44,769 bases of DNA from a bacterium. GTDB taxonomy: Bacteria; SZUA-182; SZUA-191; JAJRXT01. Position numbers and translations under genes: made by a program. The notes beneath the pieces are model-generated. The model was given only the letters and a program-made list of their open reading frames with translations. It made no database searches and was not told where the DNA came from. Within the stretch, counting starts at the first letter, position 1. Each line of letters starts with the position of its first letter. Location: the NCBI GenBank assembly GCA_024277675.1, contig JAJRUS010000031.1:1-44769 (forward strand), in the 5' to 3' direction. Positions 26,380-35,037 of this stretch are shown in pieces.

Positions 26380-27159
26380 TTATTTTTTACCGAAAATTCC
26401 CAAAAGGCCCTTTTTGCCGGTCTCTTCCTGTCCAGTTTCGGGAGGGGACGCCGCTTCAGGTTTGGGCGGCGGCGTTTCTTCTCCTACTTCTATACTATAA
26501 GACTCGTCAGACGTTAATTCTCGCACCCCAAAGGCAGTCCGCTTCAACTGGTCTATTAAATCTACCGATCCCATTATATTATGTTTTATATGCTTGATCA
26601 GCAAAGCTTCCTCTTGTTTGCTCAGGGAGATATTAAGATCCTGCTGTAGAATATTCAAATTGGAAAGCTTGTCTATTCCGCTGATACTTGATGTCATTGT
26701 GGTATTCAGGTAGAACTTTCTGGTCTCTTCCTTGGTTTTGTCGTCAAGCACCCCGTCGGCCCAGTTGTTATAATCAAGAATTTTTAAGGCCATATTTACG
26801 AACTGAAAATCTGAATAATTATGTCTGTCCAATTTCACTTTTGAAAACTTATCGTAATAAGATAGTATATCCGTCCCTTTTAATAAGTCGGCCAGCATGG
26901 AAAAACAACTTTCCACCCTTTGTCCATTCCTCACCTGTTCGTATTCTTTATCTAAGAGATCAGACTCCTGGATGGCTTCAATTAAAGGATGTATGTCGCG
27001 GGGAGCTAGTTTGATGTTAAGTTTTTCCAGTATTGCCTGGTCCTCTTTTATTTTCTGCTCACATTCAGGGTCTGTGAGCAACGCGATCATTTTTTTTATC
27101 ACGAACTCTTTAACAATTTCTTTTTCTTCATGATTTAGCCCTAGGCCCTCTGTATTCAT
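26380..27159 (-). CDS. Helical-repeat protein of the MoxR-VWA operon (short paralogue)
   Basis: I recognise no named family. The 259-aa protein is soluble and highly helical. It aligns over about residues 8-210 with the C-terminal third of the 869-aa protein encoded just upstream: shared segments include ILEKLNIKLAPRDIHPLIEAI versus ILDKLNIALAPDDIEPLIRAI, and FVNMALKILDYNNW versus FVTVALNILDHKNW. It ends in a Pro/Glu-rich linker (PPPKPEAASPPE) and the tail KKGLLGIFGKK. GAGGATAAGGGG precedes the ATG. It is the last gene of the minus-strand operon, 48 bases after its paralogue, and probably arose by duplication. Confidence 0.75.
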   Translation of the reverse strand: MNTEGLGLNHEEKEIVKEFVIKKMIALLTDPECEQKIKEDQAILEKLNIKLAPRDIHPLIEAIQESDLLDKEYEQVRNGQRVESCFSMLADLLKGTDILSYYDKFSKVKLDRHNYSDFQFVNMALKILDYNNWADGVLDDKTKEETRKFYLNTTMTSSISGIDKLSNLNILQQDLNISLSKQEEALLIKHIKHNIMGSVDLIDQLKRTAFGVRELTSDESYSIEVGEETPPPKPEAASPPETGQEETGKKGLLGIFGKK

Positions 27160-27207
27160 TACCCCTTATCCTCTTTTAAGATGGGTTAAAGGAAAAATCC
27201 TTCTTTA

Positions 27208-29817
27208 TTAATCAGTGGCTGCCACTACCATTTCTTCCATGGCATCTATTAAATCTACCAGGCCTCCTATTCTATCCTTTACATGCCGGCTCAATTCGTT
27301 TTTTTCATTTTCAGTAATGGGAATTTTTAACTTATTGTGCAGGATATCAAGATTAGAAATTTTATTTTCCCGGTTTAGTTTCGGATCTAAAAAAGTGTTA
27401 AAATAAAGTCGTTTAATCTTACGGCTGGTAGCTTCATTAATAGCCGAGTGATTCCAGTTTTTATGATCCAGGATATTCAGGGCAACTGTTACAAAATCAA
27501 AATCGGCATAATTATAATGTCCCACTTCCACTTTTACGAATTCATTATAAAAATCAATAATTCCAGTTTCGCATAAAAACTCAATTGCGGTTTCAAAATA
27601 ACGGTGAATTCCTTCACCGTTTTTGATCAATTTGTTTTCATGATCCCTGAGCGGAGAAGCATCAATCGCCCTTATAAGGGGTTCGATATCATCCGGCGCC
27701 AGGGCTATATTTAATTTATCCAATATGTTCCTGTTTTGCGTTATTTTATCCCGGCTTTGGTTCTCCGGTAATAAACGAATCACCTGTTGTATGATAAATT
27801 TTTTAACAATATCCTTGGTCGCCCGGTTGACTTCCGTAGACCGACTATCATCTTTCAGCCAATTCGTATCATCGAATAAACTTAATCCGATGCTTACATA
27901 TTCATAATCCGAAAACCGCTCGTTTGCCGTATTTATTTGAGAGAATTGCCGGTAAACTGTTGAATGGGGTAAATCAGCAAAAAACAACTCAAGCATTTCA
28001 AACGAGTTTGAAATGCTTGCTGATGAATCATCCGTCAATTGACCTGGCGCCGTTATTCCAGCTCTTACATTTACCGCAAATGGCTTTAAATCCTCAGCCG
28101 ACAGCACAATGTTTAGTTGATCTAATATGTGCTTGACCCTTTTTACCGCTTCAAAGTCATCAGTGTTACTCAAACGGGCTTGAGCTTCATTGAACAAAAA
28201 GTTTATTAAGTCGTTTCTGGTGGCTGGATTGAGTTCCGTATATCCTGCCCCTTGTTTTATCCAGTTTTTATAATCAAACAGCTTTAAGCCTAAAGAGGTA
28301 AACTCATCTTCGGCAGAGGCTATGCCGTCAGCTTCCAACCCGGATAAATTTTGGTATGCCGACAAAAACCCTGACCCTTCAAAGAAATGTTCAAGCAAAA
28401 CAAACAAGAAGTTTTTATTGGCGGCGGAACACTCCATCAGGCTGTTTATCTCAGCTACGACCGGTTCCCAATCCTCTTCTGAAAAGGCCATTTTGGCATC
28501 GTCTGCATGGGATTTTATGGTTTTTATAAAGTTTAAATCGGAATGAAAATTTTTGCTGTTTGGCAGTTCTTTTAGCAGGTACCGGATAGTAATGAGTATA
28601 ATTTCTTTTAAATCGGCTTGCTTTTTTCCCGCCAGTGCGGATAAGATCAATTGGATTTCCAGCCGGCCCAGAGCGGGCAACATCTTTTGATATTCCTGGG
28701 TCAGTTGGGGATTTTTTATCAGCTCTTCAATCTTTTTTTTTACCGTTGATTTTATGCTGGCGGAGGTCGTTATCTTATATCCACGGTTGTTTAAAAAATC
28801 GTAAATTCCTGCATATACTTCACCATATAACTTTGCACCCGTTAAGAAACTTATGGGACTTTTTTGCAGTCGCAGTCGCTCCATTAAGCCCCCCAGTTTC
28901 TGCAACGCTTTCTGTGGCAGCTCAATTCTTATTTTAACCAATAGCTGTTGTTCGTCAATTTTACTGTAGATACCCAGCAACACAAATATAACCGCAACTC
29001 CATCCTGGTTGAGCTTTGCAACGGCCGCCCTGGGAGAGCTGAAAATCTCGCTGCGGTCAGCGCCGAGGCAATTCACATCATCAACCGGCTCAATCTGGCA
29101 TTGCACTTTATAGTTGGTGATGCCCAACTCAGCCGCTAAATCTGAAATCCTGATATTTATGTAGTCCGAGACAAAAAGCTCAAAAAAAGGCAATAGATTG
29201 TCTTTCGCCCCCCGCTGGATGGTCACCTCACTCCGATAATAGGCTTTATCCAATATATCGGTAAATTCCGATTGAGCGGTACTCTCCAAATCTATTAAAT
29301 TAAATTTTAATTCTTTGAGTTCCTTTAAAGAATACATGTGCGAGCTTTCGGCCTGCGGGCTTGAGTCTTCCGCTTGCTCCCCTTTTAATTTAATGATATT
29401 TGCCCAGTCTTCCTCCAATAAATCGAACAGTTCTTTTTTAGACAACTTTACATCCTGGATATTACTCAGTATATTTGTTGCCGGCAAGAAGGGATCGACC
29501 TGGGCCAGCAACTGCTGCAAATCCTTCGAAGTCTTTACTACAGCTAATCCACTTTTCAGACTATTGTATTGATTTTCAAAGTAATTATAGACGGAAGTAG
29601 CATTATTTTCACTATCCGGTTTAAATTCCAGCTCCTGTGAGTTGAGTAAATCCCGCATAGTGACCCGCAGTTTACGCCGCTGATAAACATTCTCAGGATC
29701 GAGTTCATTAAATAAGAGGGAACTCCCTATGGGCTTTTTGAATTCATAATTACATTGCTGGCGCTTGTGATAAAAATTGCCAGCTAACAATTGATTTAAG
29801 CTTAGTAAATTAAACAT
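27208..29817 (-). CDS. 869-aa cytoplasmic helical-repeat protein of the MoxR-VWA operon
   Basis: No signal peptide or membrane segment is visible, and I recognise no named family. From about residue 464 to the end there are three copies of a unit of roughly 130 residues (about 464-590, 603-725, 735-855). Each has F/Y-V/T-x3-L-x-L-F/L-D-x2-N-W (LGLKLFDYKNW, IGLSLFDDTNW, VALNILDHKNW), then a T-x3-I/L helix, then ILDxLNI. Copies two and three are closest to the 259-aa paralogue. The N-terminal half lacks the motif and is predicted mixed alpha/beta, with a Cys-containing stretch near residues 240-250. The start lies two bases after the VWA gene stop, so translation is coupled. A role as adaptor or substrate of the MoxR/VWA pair is inference. 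Confidence 0.8.
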   Translation of the reverse strand: MFNLLSLNQLLAGNFYHKRQQCNYEFKKPIGSSLLFNELDPENVYQRRKLRVTMRDLLNSQELEFKPDSENNATSVYNYFENQYNSLKSGLAVVKTSKDLQQLLAQVDPFLPATNILSNIQDVKLSKKELFDLLEEDWANIIKLKGEQAEDSSPQAESSHMYSLKELKELKFNLIDLESTAQSEFTDILDKAYYRSEVTIQRGAKDNLLPFFELFVSDYINIRISDLAAELGITNYKVQCQIEPVDDVNCLGADRSEIFSSPRAAVAKLNQDGVAVIFVLLGIYSKIDEQQLLVKIRIELPQKALQKLGGLMERLRLQKSPISFLTGAKLYGEVYAGIYDFLNNRGYKITTSASIKSTVKKKIEELIKNPQLTQEYQKMLPALGRLEIQLILSALAGKKQADLKEIILITIRYLLKELPNSKNFHSDLNFIKTIKSHADDAKMAFSEEDWEPVVAEINSLMECSAANKNFLFVLLEHFFEGSGFLSAYQNLSGLEADGIASAEDEFTSLGLKLFDYKNWIKQGAGYTELNPATRNDLINFLFNEAQARLSNTDDFEAVKRVKHILDQLNIVLSAEDLKPFAVNVRAGITAPGQLTDDSSASISNSFEMLELFFADLPHSTVYRQFSQINTANERFSDYEYVSIGLSLFDDTNWLKDDSRSTEVNRATKDIVKKFIIQQVIRLLPENQSRDKITQNRNILDKLNIALAPDDIEPLIRAIDASPLRDHENKLIKNGEGIHRYFETAIEFLCETGIIDFYNEFVKVEVGHYNYADFDFVTVALNILDHKNWNHSAINEATSRKIKRLYFNTFLDPKLNRENKISNLDILHNKLKIPITENEKNELSRHVKDRIGGLVDLIDAMEEMVVAATD

Positions 29818-29819
29818 GG

Positions 29820-30935
29820 TTACAACTCACCCAACAGTAGGATAGTAAGTTCCTGTAACATTTGAGGAATTTTGTGATTATTCTGAGTCTGGATATCCAG
29901 GTACTTTATTTTGTGATGGCTGAAGAAGTTAAACATATCATGCCGTCTTGCGGCAGCCTTCGCATTATGTTCTTTGATCAGATTATTTGACAGGCGCACC
30001 TCCTGTTCCAGATTCGCTTCCATGTTTTTGCAGTGCTCATACGACAAGGTGACCGGTGATAATAGCTTCTGCTGGGGGAACTCGATTTCCAGCGGATCGT
30101 TGATAACTCCCATTACTATAGGGCATCTATAGCTTAGTTCAAGCAGGTAAGGTTTTAAGTCTTCTATCCCTTCTAAAAAATCCGACAGGAACAACACTAC
30201 ACATTTTTTGCGCTTGTGCACAAAGTTTGTAAGCATATCCAGACAGCCATCGAGTTCAGAATACTTATCGTCACTGATGGCTTTAGTGTAGAGTTTCTGG
30301 AAGTGTTCATCCATGTAGTGTAACACAAAGGCCGGGAAGCGGTTGTCATTGGCGGCCTGGATTTCAGATTCCTGCCTATTATTGAAAAAAACCATACTGG
30401 CCTTAAAACCGCTCTGGATAGCCGAATCCAAAAAGGCATAAGTCATGTATTTCAGCGCATATAACTTGGTTTGGCGGCATTTTTCTTTGATATCCTTAAT
30501 GTGTTCGCCATATACAAATTGATTAGTGGCCGCCAGTTTGGTCAACGGCCAGCGATAAAGCATGGAAAGACTCATATCGGCAAAGATGACAAAGTTTAAC
30601 TCCCGCATAGGATTAAAACTCTTAGCCAGCACTTCTTCGTTCATGATATAAAGGGGTAGCTCTTTAAGTTGTTGCGTACTTAACCGGTCATATAGAATGA
30701 GATCTGTACTATCGCCAATTTCGAAGATAACCGGGGCTGCGTATTCACAGGACCGCTCCGTACTGGACATGTCCCGAAACACGTCTCCCAAGAACATCCG
30801 GGTAAGCTTTTTGGCGGTTAAGACGATTTCATTGGTTATCTCGGACATGACCTCATCGGAACTCTTCCTGAGCTGATCCCCTAAGGTGGCCCGTACCGCC
30901 TGTTCTTTACTTTCCCGGTGGGTAGCGAATTTCAT
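29820..30935 (-). CDS. DUF58-like VWA-domain protein, MoxR partner
   Basis: The 371-aa soluble protein has a VWA-type domain with an intact metal-ion-dependent adhesion site start, DMSLS (Asp120, Ser122, Ser124) in NFVIFADMSLSM, and a later strand VVLFLSDFLEG that is typical of DUF58 proteins encoded beside MoxR ATPases. The N-terminal 110 residues are helical and charged. Its ATG overlaps the stop of the MoxR gene as ATGA, a strong sign of a paired complex. In characterised MoxR systems the VWA partner is thought to mediate metal-dependent protein contacts. Confidence 0.85.
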   Translation of the reverse strand: MKFATHRESKEQAVRATLGDQLRKSSDEVMSEITNEIVLTAKKLTRMFLGDVFRDMSSTERSCEYAAPVIFEIGDSTDLILYDRLSTQQLKELPLYIMNEEVLAKSFNPMRELNFVIFADMSLSMLYRWPLTKLAATNQFVYGEHIKDIKEKCRQTKLYALKYMTYAFLDSAIQSGFKASMVFFNNRQESEIQAANDNRFPAFVLHYMDEHFQKLYTKAISDDKYSELDGCLDMLTNFVHKRKKCVVLFLSDFLEGIEDLKPYLLELSYRCPIVMGVINDPLEIEFPQQKLLSPVTLSYEHCKNMEANLEQEVRLSNNLIKEHNAKAAARRHDMFNFFSHHKIKYLDIQTQNNHKIPQMLQELTILLLGEL

Positions 30936-32209
30936 AGAAAAATTTCCATCAACTCATTGATTATATCGGTAGAATCAATATTTAAAGTTTTAGCCTGAAT
31001 ATTTACCCGGATACGATGGCGTAATACATCGTGAATAACCCGCTCAATATGCTTTTCATTTACCAGTTGCTCACCATCCAGGAAAGCCTGGCACAGGGAG
31101 GCCTTAATCAGGTTTTCCTGCCCCCTGGGGCTGGCTCCACTGTCTATATAGCGAAATACATCGCTGTTAATCAACTTTCTGGCTTTGACATTTTGTTTTT
31201 TCAACATATTCAGTCTTATTTCCAACTGTTTCGGATCCGTGGTATAGGCTTTAGATTGTATATTATCCGCCAGTTGGAGATTGGAAAAATAGATGATATT
31301 GGATATTTTTTCAATCATGTCCTGTTTCAGGTGTTTGAAGGTGCCGTCTTTGTCAGTTTCGAATATCTTCCGGCGACATTCCCGCAAAAAGTACAGGCCC
31401 AAAAGATGATTGCCCTTCTTCTCCCCCGCATCAACCTTCTTCTTAGCAGTATCGGCAGCCGGAGAGAAAGATTTATTATAATCCTGAAGCACCTTCTGCG
31501 AAATACCATGCAGTGTAGCCAGGTTTGGATAATATACTATAGTCTTAAAGCAAAACCTGTCCACCTGGGCCTCGGACAAAGGATAGGTGCCTTCCATCTC
31601 TATGGGGTTCATAGTGGCGAACACGTTAAACTGGATGGCCGATTTATTATTGAGATCAATCTTTTCCCGGCCGAAGGGCGGAGTAAATTGTGAGCTTAGA
31701 AATTCGGTTTCAATCTGGTGCCGGATAGCTTTGGTTTCCTGACCGAAGGGGGTGATTTGCCGCTCTCCCATGGATTCCAGCAAAGCCGCCTGTACCCGGG
31801 CCGGCGCCCGGTTTATTTCGTCGGCTAACAGGAAATTGGTAAACAGCGGTCCGTCTACCCACTGAGTTTCAAAGTGTTCTTTTTCGCTTTCTAATTTCAA
31901 ATCCCGTTTGCCAATCAAATCCGATGGCTGCATATCCGGAATAAACTGTACCCGGTTAAAGTTCAGTCCTATTTCGTCGGCCAAATTTTTTATAGCTGTA
32001 GTCTTAGCCGTTCCCGGTAATCCTTCAAGCAAGATATGCTCATTGATAATCATCGCCATTACCAGGCGCTCATTCATTTCTTCCTGGCCAATAATTTTTA
32101 TCTCGTATTTCCCGTTTAGAATATCCAATAGTTCGCGTATCCTGCCGGAACAATAGTCGTAACTCAATTCCTGATTAAGGTTTTGCCCATTTTCTAGAAA
32201 TCTAATCAT
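30932..32209 (-). CDS. MoxR-family AAA+ ATPase
   Basis: The 425-aa protein has Walker A GLPGTAKT (63-70), Walker B LLADE (127-131) followed by INRAPARVQAALLESMGERQ, and the sensor-1 segment FATMNPIEMEGTYPLSEAQVDRF. These are hallmarks of MoxR ATPases. It has a C-terminal lid (about 320-425) that is longer than in the smallest MoxR proteins. MoxR proteins act as chaperone-like remodelling ATPases, usually with VWA partners. GAGGAA lies about seven bases upstream of the ATG. It is separated from the preceding VWA membrane-protein gene by 146 bases. Confidence 0.93.
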   Translation of the reverse strand: MIRFLENGQNLNQELSYDYCSGRIRELLDILNGKYEIKIIGQEEMNERLVMAMIINEHILLEGLPGTAKTTAIKNLADEIGLNFNRVQFIPDMQPSDLIGKRDLKLESEKEHFETQWVDGPLFTNFLLADEINRAPARVQAALLESMGERQITPFGQETKAIRHQIETEFLSSQFTPPFGREKIDLNNKSAIQFNVFATMNPIEMEGTYPLSEAQVDRFCFKTIVYYPNLATLHGISQKVLQDYNKSFSPAADTAKKKVDAGEKKGNHLLGLYFLRECRRKIFETDKDGTFKHLKQDMIEKISNIIYFSNLQLADNIQSKAYTTDPKQLEIRLNMLKKQNVKARKLINSDVFRYIDSGASPRGQENLIKASLCQAFLDGEQLVNEKHIERVIHDVLRHRIRVNIQAKTLNIDSTDIINELMEIFL

Positions 32210-32355
32210 ACTTAATTCCTCATTTATTGTCTGAAGCCGACCACTTGTTTCATTTTATCTCTTATTATACATCTATTTTACACAATAATCAATTAAATCA
32301 ACAAGCCCTGATCACTTAAAAATTTTTCTCCGGCTGAAAAGGTTGACATATATAC

Positions 32356-34716
32356 CTAATGGCGGTAGTTTTTCAACAACTTATTAGAATATATAAGCGA
32401 TCTGATAATAAAAAATATGCCGATAATACTCCACACCACAAAGAAAGTATCCACCATGTTTTGATAATCTAACAGGAAATAATACTTGAATATTCCGGTC
32501 GCATCCGTAGGTACCGCTTTTAAAACCGGAAGTCCAATAATTATGAATATAGAGATGGTCATAATTGGCAGCAAAATAAAATCAAAGAGATAACGGTCAA
32601 TGTTACGCAACCATGCCGGCTGCTCGAAAGAAAACAGAATATCCTTCTCATCGCTAATCCGGCTCAGTAACAGCAGATTAATTGCCTGCGGGAGTATGTA
32701 TACGCAAATTGCAAACACCAGCGAAATAATGAAGGCCGTTAGAAAGTTCCCATAGATAATCCACTTTGCCTTGTCATATTGGATATATAAATATAAAAAT
32801 ATTTGAGTCACCGCAATCAGCAAAACAATAAACCCATCCGCCACCAGTCTGTGCCAACTGAATTTGTAATTTACATGATATTTATAACGATACAATAACC
32901 AGGCGAATATCAACCCCAATAAGCTGGTAATCAAAGGTAACCAATGGGTAACCGCAGCAGCCAGTTGTTCTTTATCATAACCGATGAAAATAAACTGATC
33001 CACAAAGACATCGCTGATCAACTTAAGTGCTTTCAGGTTCTTCTTATTATCAGCCAGGCTGAAGTACTTGGATCGGGTAAAATTATAGTCTATTTTTAAA
33101 TCTTCGTTATTTATCCATTTGTCTTTTTGGCTAAATTCCAGGCCGTCACATTTACAATCCTGGGTTTGATTGTCGCAAACCGAGGTCATACTGTTGCCCA
33201 CGTGTTCTAAGCAATACATGTTATTGGCAAAAGTATAGATAAAGAAATCCTGGTATTCTTTTTTATTGGCGGCGCTGGATTTGTTGCCGGAGGCTTGTAT
33301 CATCTGCATATATTGTCGTTCTTTATCCCGGATATAGTCCATCAGCGTGCGCTGACTGGCGATTTCATCGATACTGGGGGCGAAACCCTTATCCATGAAA
33401 ATCTTTAGTTCATCCAGTTTTTTATTGTATTTTTCTTCCATATCTTTATCCATGGTGATATGCAGGTTTTTATAATAGCGTTGATTTTCCGCTTTGAATT
33501 TTTCCACATTAAAACTCTTGTTGGCGTTTAAATTAACGATCATCTCATAAATTTTGGACAGCAATACCAACTTCCCGGTTTCAGAATAATAGATTTTATC
33601 TTCAGCTTTTGGCAGATTTGGATAGAGGATGGCGAAAACCCTTAAGTATTGATCCTTTTTCTTATAAAAGTAACTGATACGCTTCAGTAATTCCTTTATA
33701 TTTTCTTCATAACCCTCATCGGCATCGGTTAAGATGATTATAAAGCGTTTCATCTTTCTATCATCGGCGGTGGTTTCTTTTTCCTCCAACATTTTAATCA
33801 ATTGCATCAGGGGCTTAATTAATGAGGATTGCCCCCGGTTCTCGCGGTGTATTCGGCGTATATCCGTCAGATTTTTATTAAAATCCATGGTTATTTCGCC
33901 AAAACGTCCCTCACTTAATGGCTTTAACTTATCGAATTCCGCATGTTCATCATAGGCAAAGGTATAAAATTTATAAAAATAATCTGATTTTTTAAGTTCA
34001 ACAAACTCCTTAATGGGAACAGCATCAGGATCAATCCCACCAATAAGCCGGTTTAGATAATATAATAAGCTATCCGACAATTTCTCGCTTAAAGACCGCC
34101 CCATGTACAGCTTGGATGATACATCGTCAAATATTTCCTGGCTGAGACGGGTTGTTATTTGGGTGAAGTTCAGCATTCCCTTTTCTTTGGGTTCAAAGTA
34201 CAGGCCGGTATTGGTGTCTACGAAAAAGTGTACTTCCGCTCCCTTAAAAAAGGCGGTAGAGGACAGGATATTATGTTTTAAGTATGTCAGGTAAAGGAAT
34301 CCCGATATGGCGATAATATAGCTCAGAATACCCATAAAATAGAACGAAACATTCTCCTCCTTCAACATGCCGTATTTCTTAAGTCTATTGATAAGTAGCG
34401 GCGAGATGAAAAGGCATAGCGTAAATCCTAAAAATAAAAAGGTGATAATGGGCGAGAATTTCTTTTTAATAATATAATTTTTAATAGAATGGTCTATACC
34501 CCGGTAGGGCAGGACCAGCTTAAAGGGCTGCTTAATATTTTCCGGAGTGGTTAGCCTGAGCTGAAGTTCTATGGAAAAGTTCCCTCCCTTTATGTCAACT
34601 TTATTTACTATTATCTCCGCAATGGCAACCTTACTATCTTTAGAAATATTCCCGAATTTGGGGGCTGAAGCCGCCGGTTTTTTTAAATCAGCGCTGCCTT
34701 TAAACCAATTTTTCAA
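32356..34716 (-). CDS. VWA-like polytopic membrane protein (main part; see in-frame TGA upstream)
   Basis: The 786-aa frame counted from TTG 34716 has two helices (about 90-110, 125-147), a VWA-like domain (about 160-400) with the degenerate first motif VDTNTG (166-171) and IIILTDADEG (321-335), a coiled-coil-like stretch, a four-Cys cluster (502, 514, 521, 523), and five C-terminal helices (about 592-777). TTG 34716 is a poor start: GGGAG touches it directly, and the same frame stays open for 36 more codons back to a TGA (34825-34827) that is itself the stop of a signal-peptide frame. I think the true product continues through from 35037 and that the TGA interrupts it. I recognise no specific family beyond VWA. 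Confidence 0.75.
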   Translation of the reverse strand: MKNWFKGSADLKKPAASAPKFGNISKDSKVAIAEIIVNKVDIKGGNFSIELQLRLTTPENIKQPFKLVLPYRGIDHSIKNYIIKKKFSPIITFLFLGFTLCLFISPLLINRLKKYGMLKEENVSFYFMGILSYIIAISGFLYLTYLKHNILSSTAFFKGAEVHFFVDTNTGLYFEPKEKGMLNFTQITTRLSQEIFDDVSSKLYMGRSLSEKLSDSLLYYLNRLIGGIDPDAVPIKEFVELKKSDYFYKFYTFAYDEHAEFDKLKPLSEGRFGEITMDFNKNLTDIRRIHRENRGQSSLIKPLMQLIKMLEEKETTADDRKMKRFIIILTDADEGYEENIKELLKRISYFYKKKDQYLRVFAILYPNLPKAEDKIYYSETGKLVLLSKIYEMIVNLNANKSFNVEKFKAENQRYYKNLHITMDKDMEEKYNKKLDELKIFMDKGFAPSIDEIASQRTLMDYIRDKERQYMQMIQASGNKSSAANKKEYQDFFIYTFANNMYCLEHVGNSMTSVCDNQTQDCKCDGLEFSQKDKWINNEDLKIDYNFTRSKYFSLADNKKNLKALKLISDVFVDQFIFIGYDKEQLAAAVTHWLPLITSLLGLIFAWLLYRYKYHVNYKFSWHRLVADGFIVLLIAVTQIFLYLYIQYDKAKWIIYGNFLTAFIISLVFAICVYILPQAINLLLLSRISDEKDILFSFEQPAWLRNIDRYLFDFILLPIMTISIFIIIGLPVLKAVPTDATGIFKYYFLLDYQNMVDTFFVVWSIIGIFFIIRSLIYSNKLLKNYRH

Positions 34717-34824
34717 CTCCCGTATTTCGGCGTCATTTTTTTCAGCAAGCTCGAATTTCAGGTTTGCCCCTTGCTGGTTTATGTTTTTTATTCGGCTAAT
34801 GATGGACTCATTATATAATGCAGC

Positions 34825-35037
34825 TCAATCGTATTCCGTTTCATTTTGTATCCGTCCCCAGAAAATAGCATCGTAACCATGCTGAATATATTCAGTGTAA
34901 ATAAGATCAGCACACTGGTCATAAAAGCTTTGCAATGACCCCTGATAGCCGGTATCGGCATTAGCCAAACCAGCCGGTAGCATCAAAAAAAGCGCAAAAA
35001 AGGTGATAATCGTAGCCAGATGCTTTGTTTTTTTCAT
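34825..35037 (-). CDS. Signal-peptide segment, probably the 5' part of the interrupted VWA membrane-protein gene
   Basis: The 70-codon frame encodes a clear export signal (KKTK, a hydrophobic core LATIITFFALFLML, then AGLANA) and 43 further residues with one Cys, ending NETEYD before TGA. The frame beyond the TGA is open and leads without another stop into the VWA membrane protein: 70 + 1 + 36 + 786 codons. The ATG directly follows the stop of the 460-aa gene. Read alone it would be a short secreted peptide; read through, it supplies the N-terminal targeting signal that the large protein otherwise lacks. Confidence 0.6.
   Translation of the reverse strand: MKKTKHLATIITFFALFLMLPAGLANADTGYQGSLQSFYDQCADLIYTEYIQHGYDAIFWGRIQNETEYD

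Noticed and set aside
31031-31693. 220-codon plus-strand frame inside the MoxR gene
   Set aside because: It lies fully antisense to conserved MoxR motifs and its translation matches no family; it is a shadow frame.
34780-34830. Selenocysteine insertion at the TGA in the VWA gene
   Set aside because: Only a short AT palindrome follows the TGA; there is no bacterial SECIS-like stem-loop, and the site is not in a redox motif.
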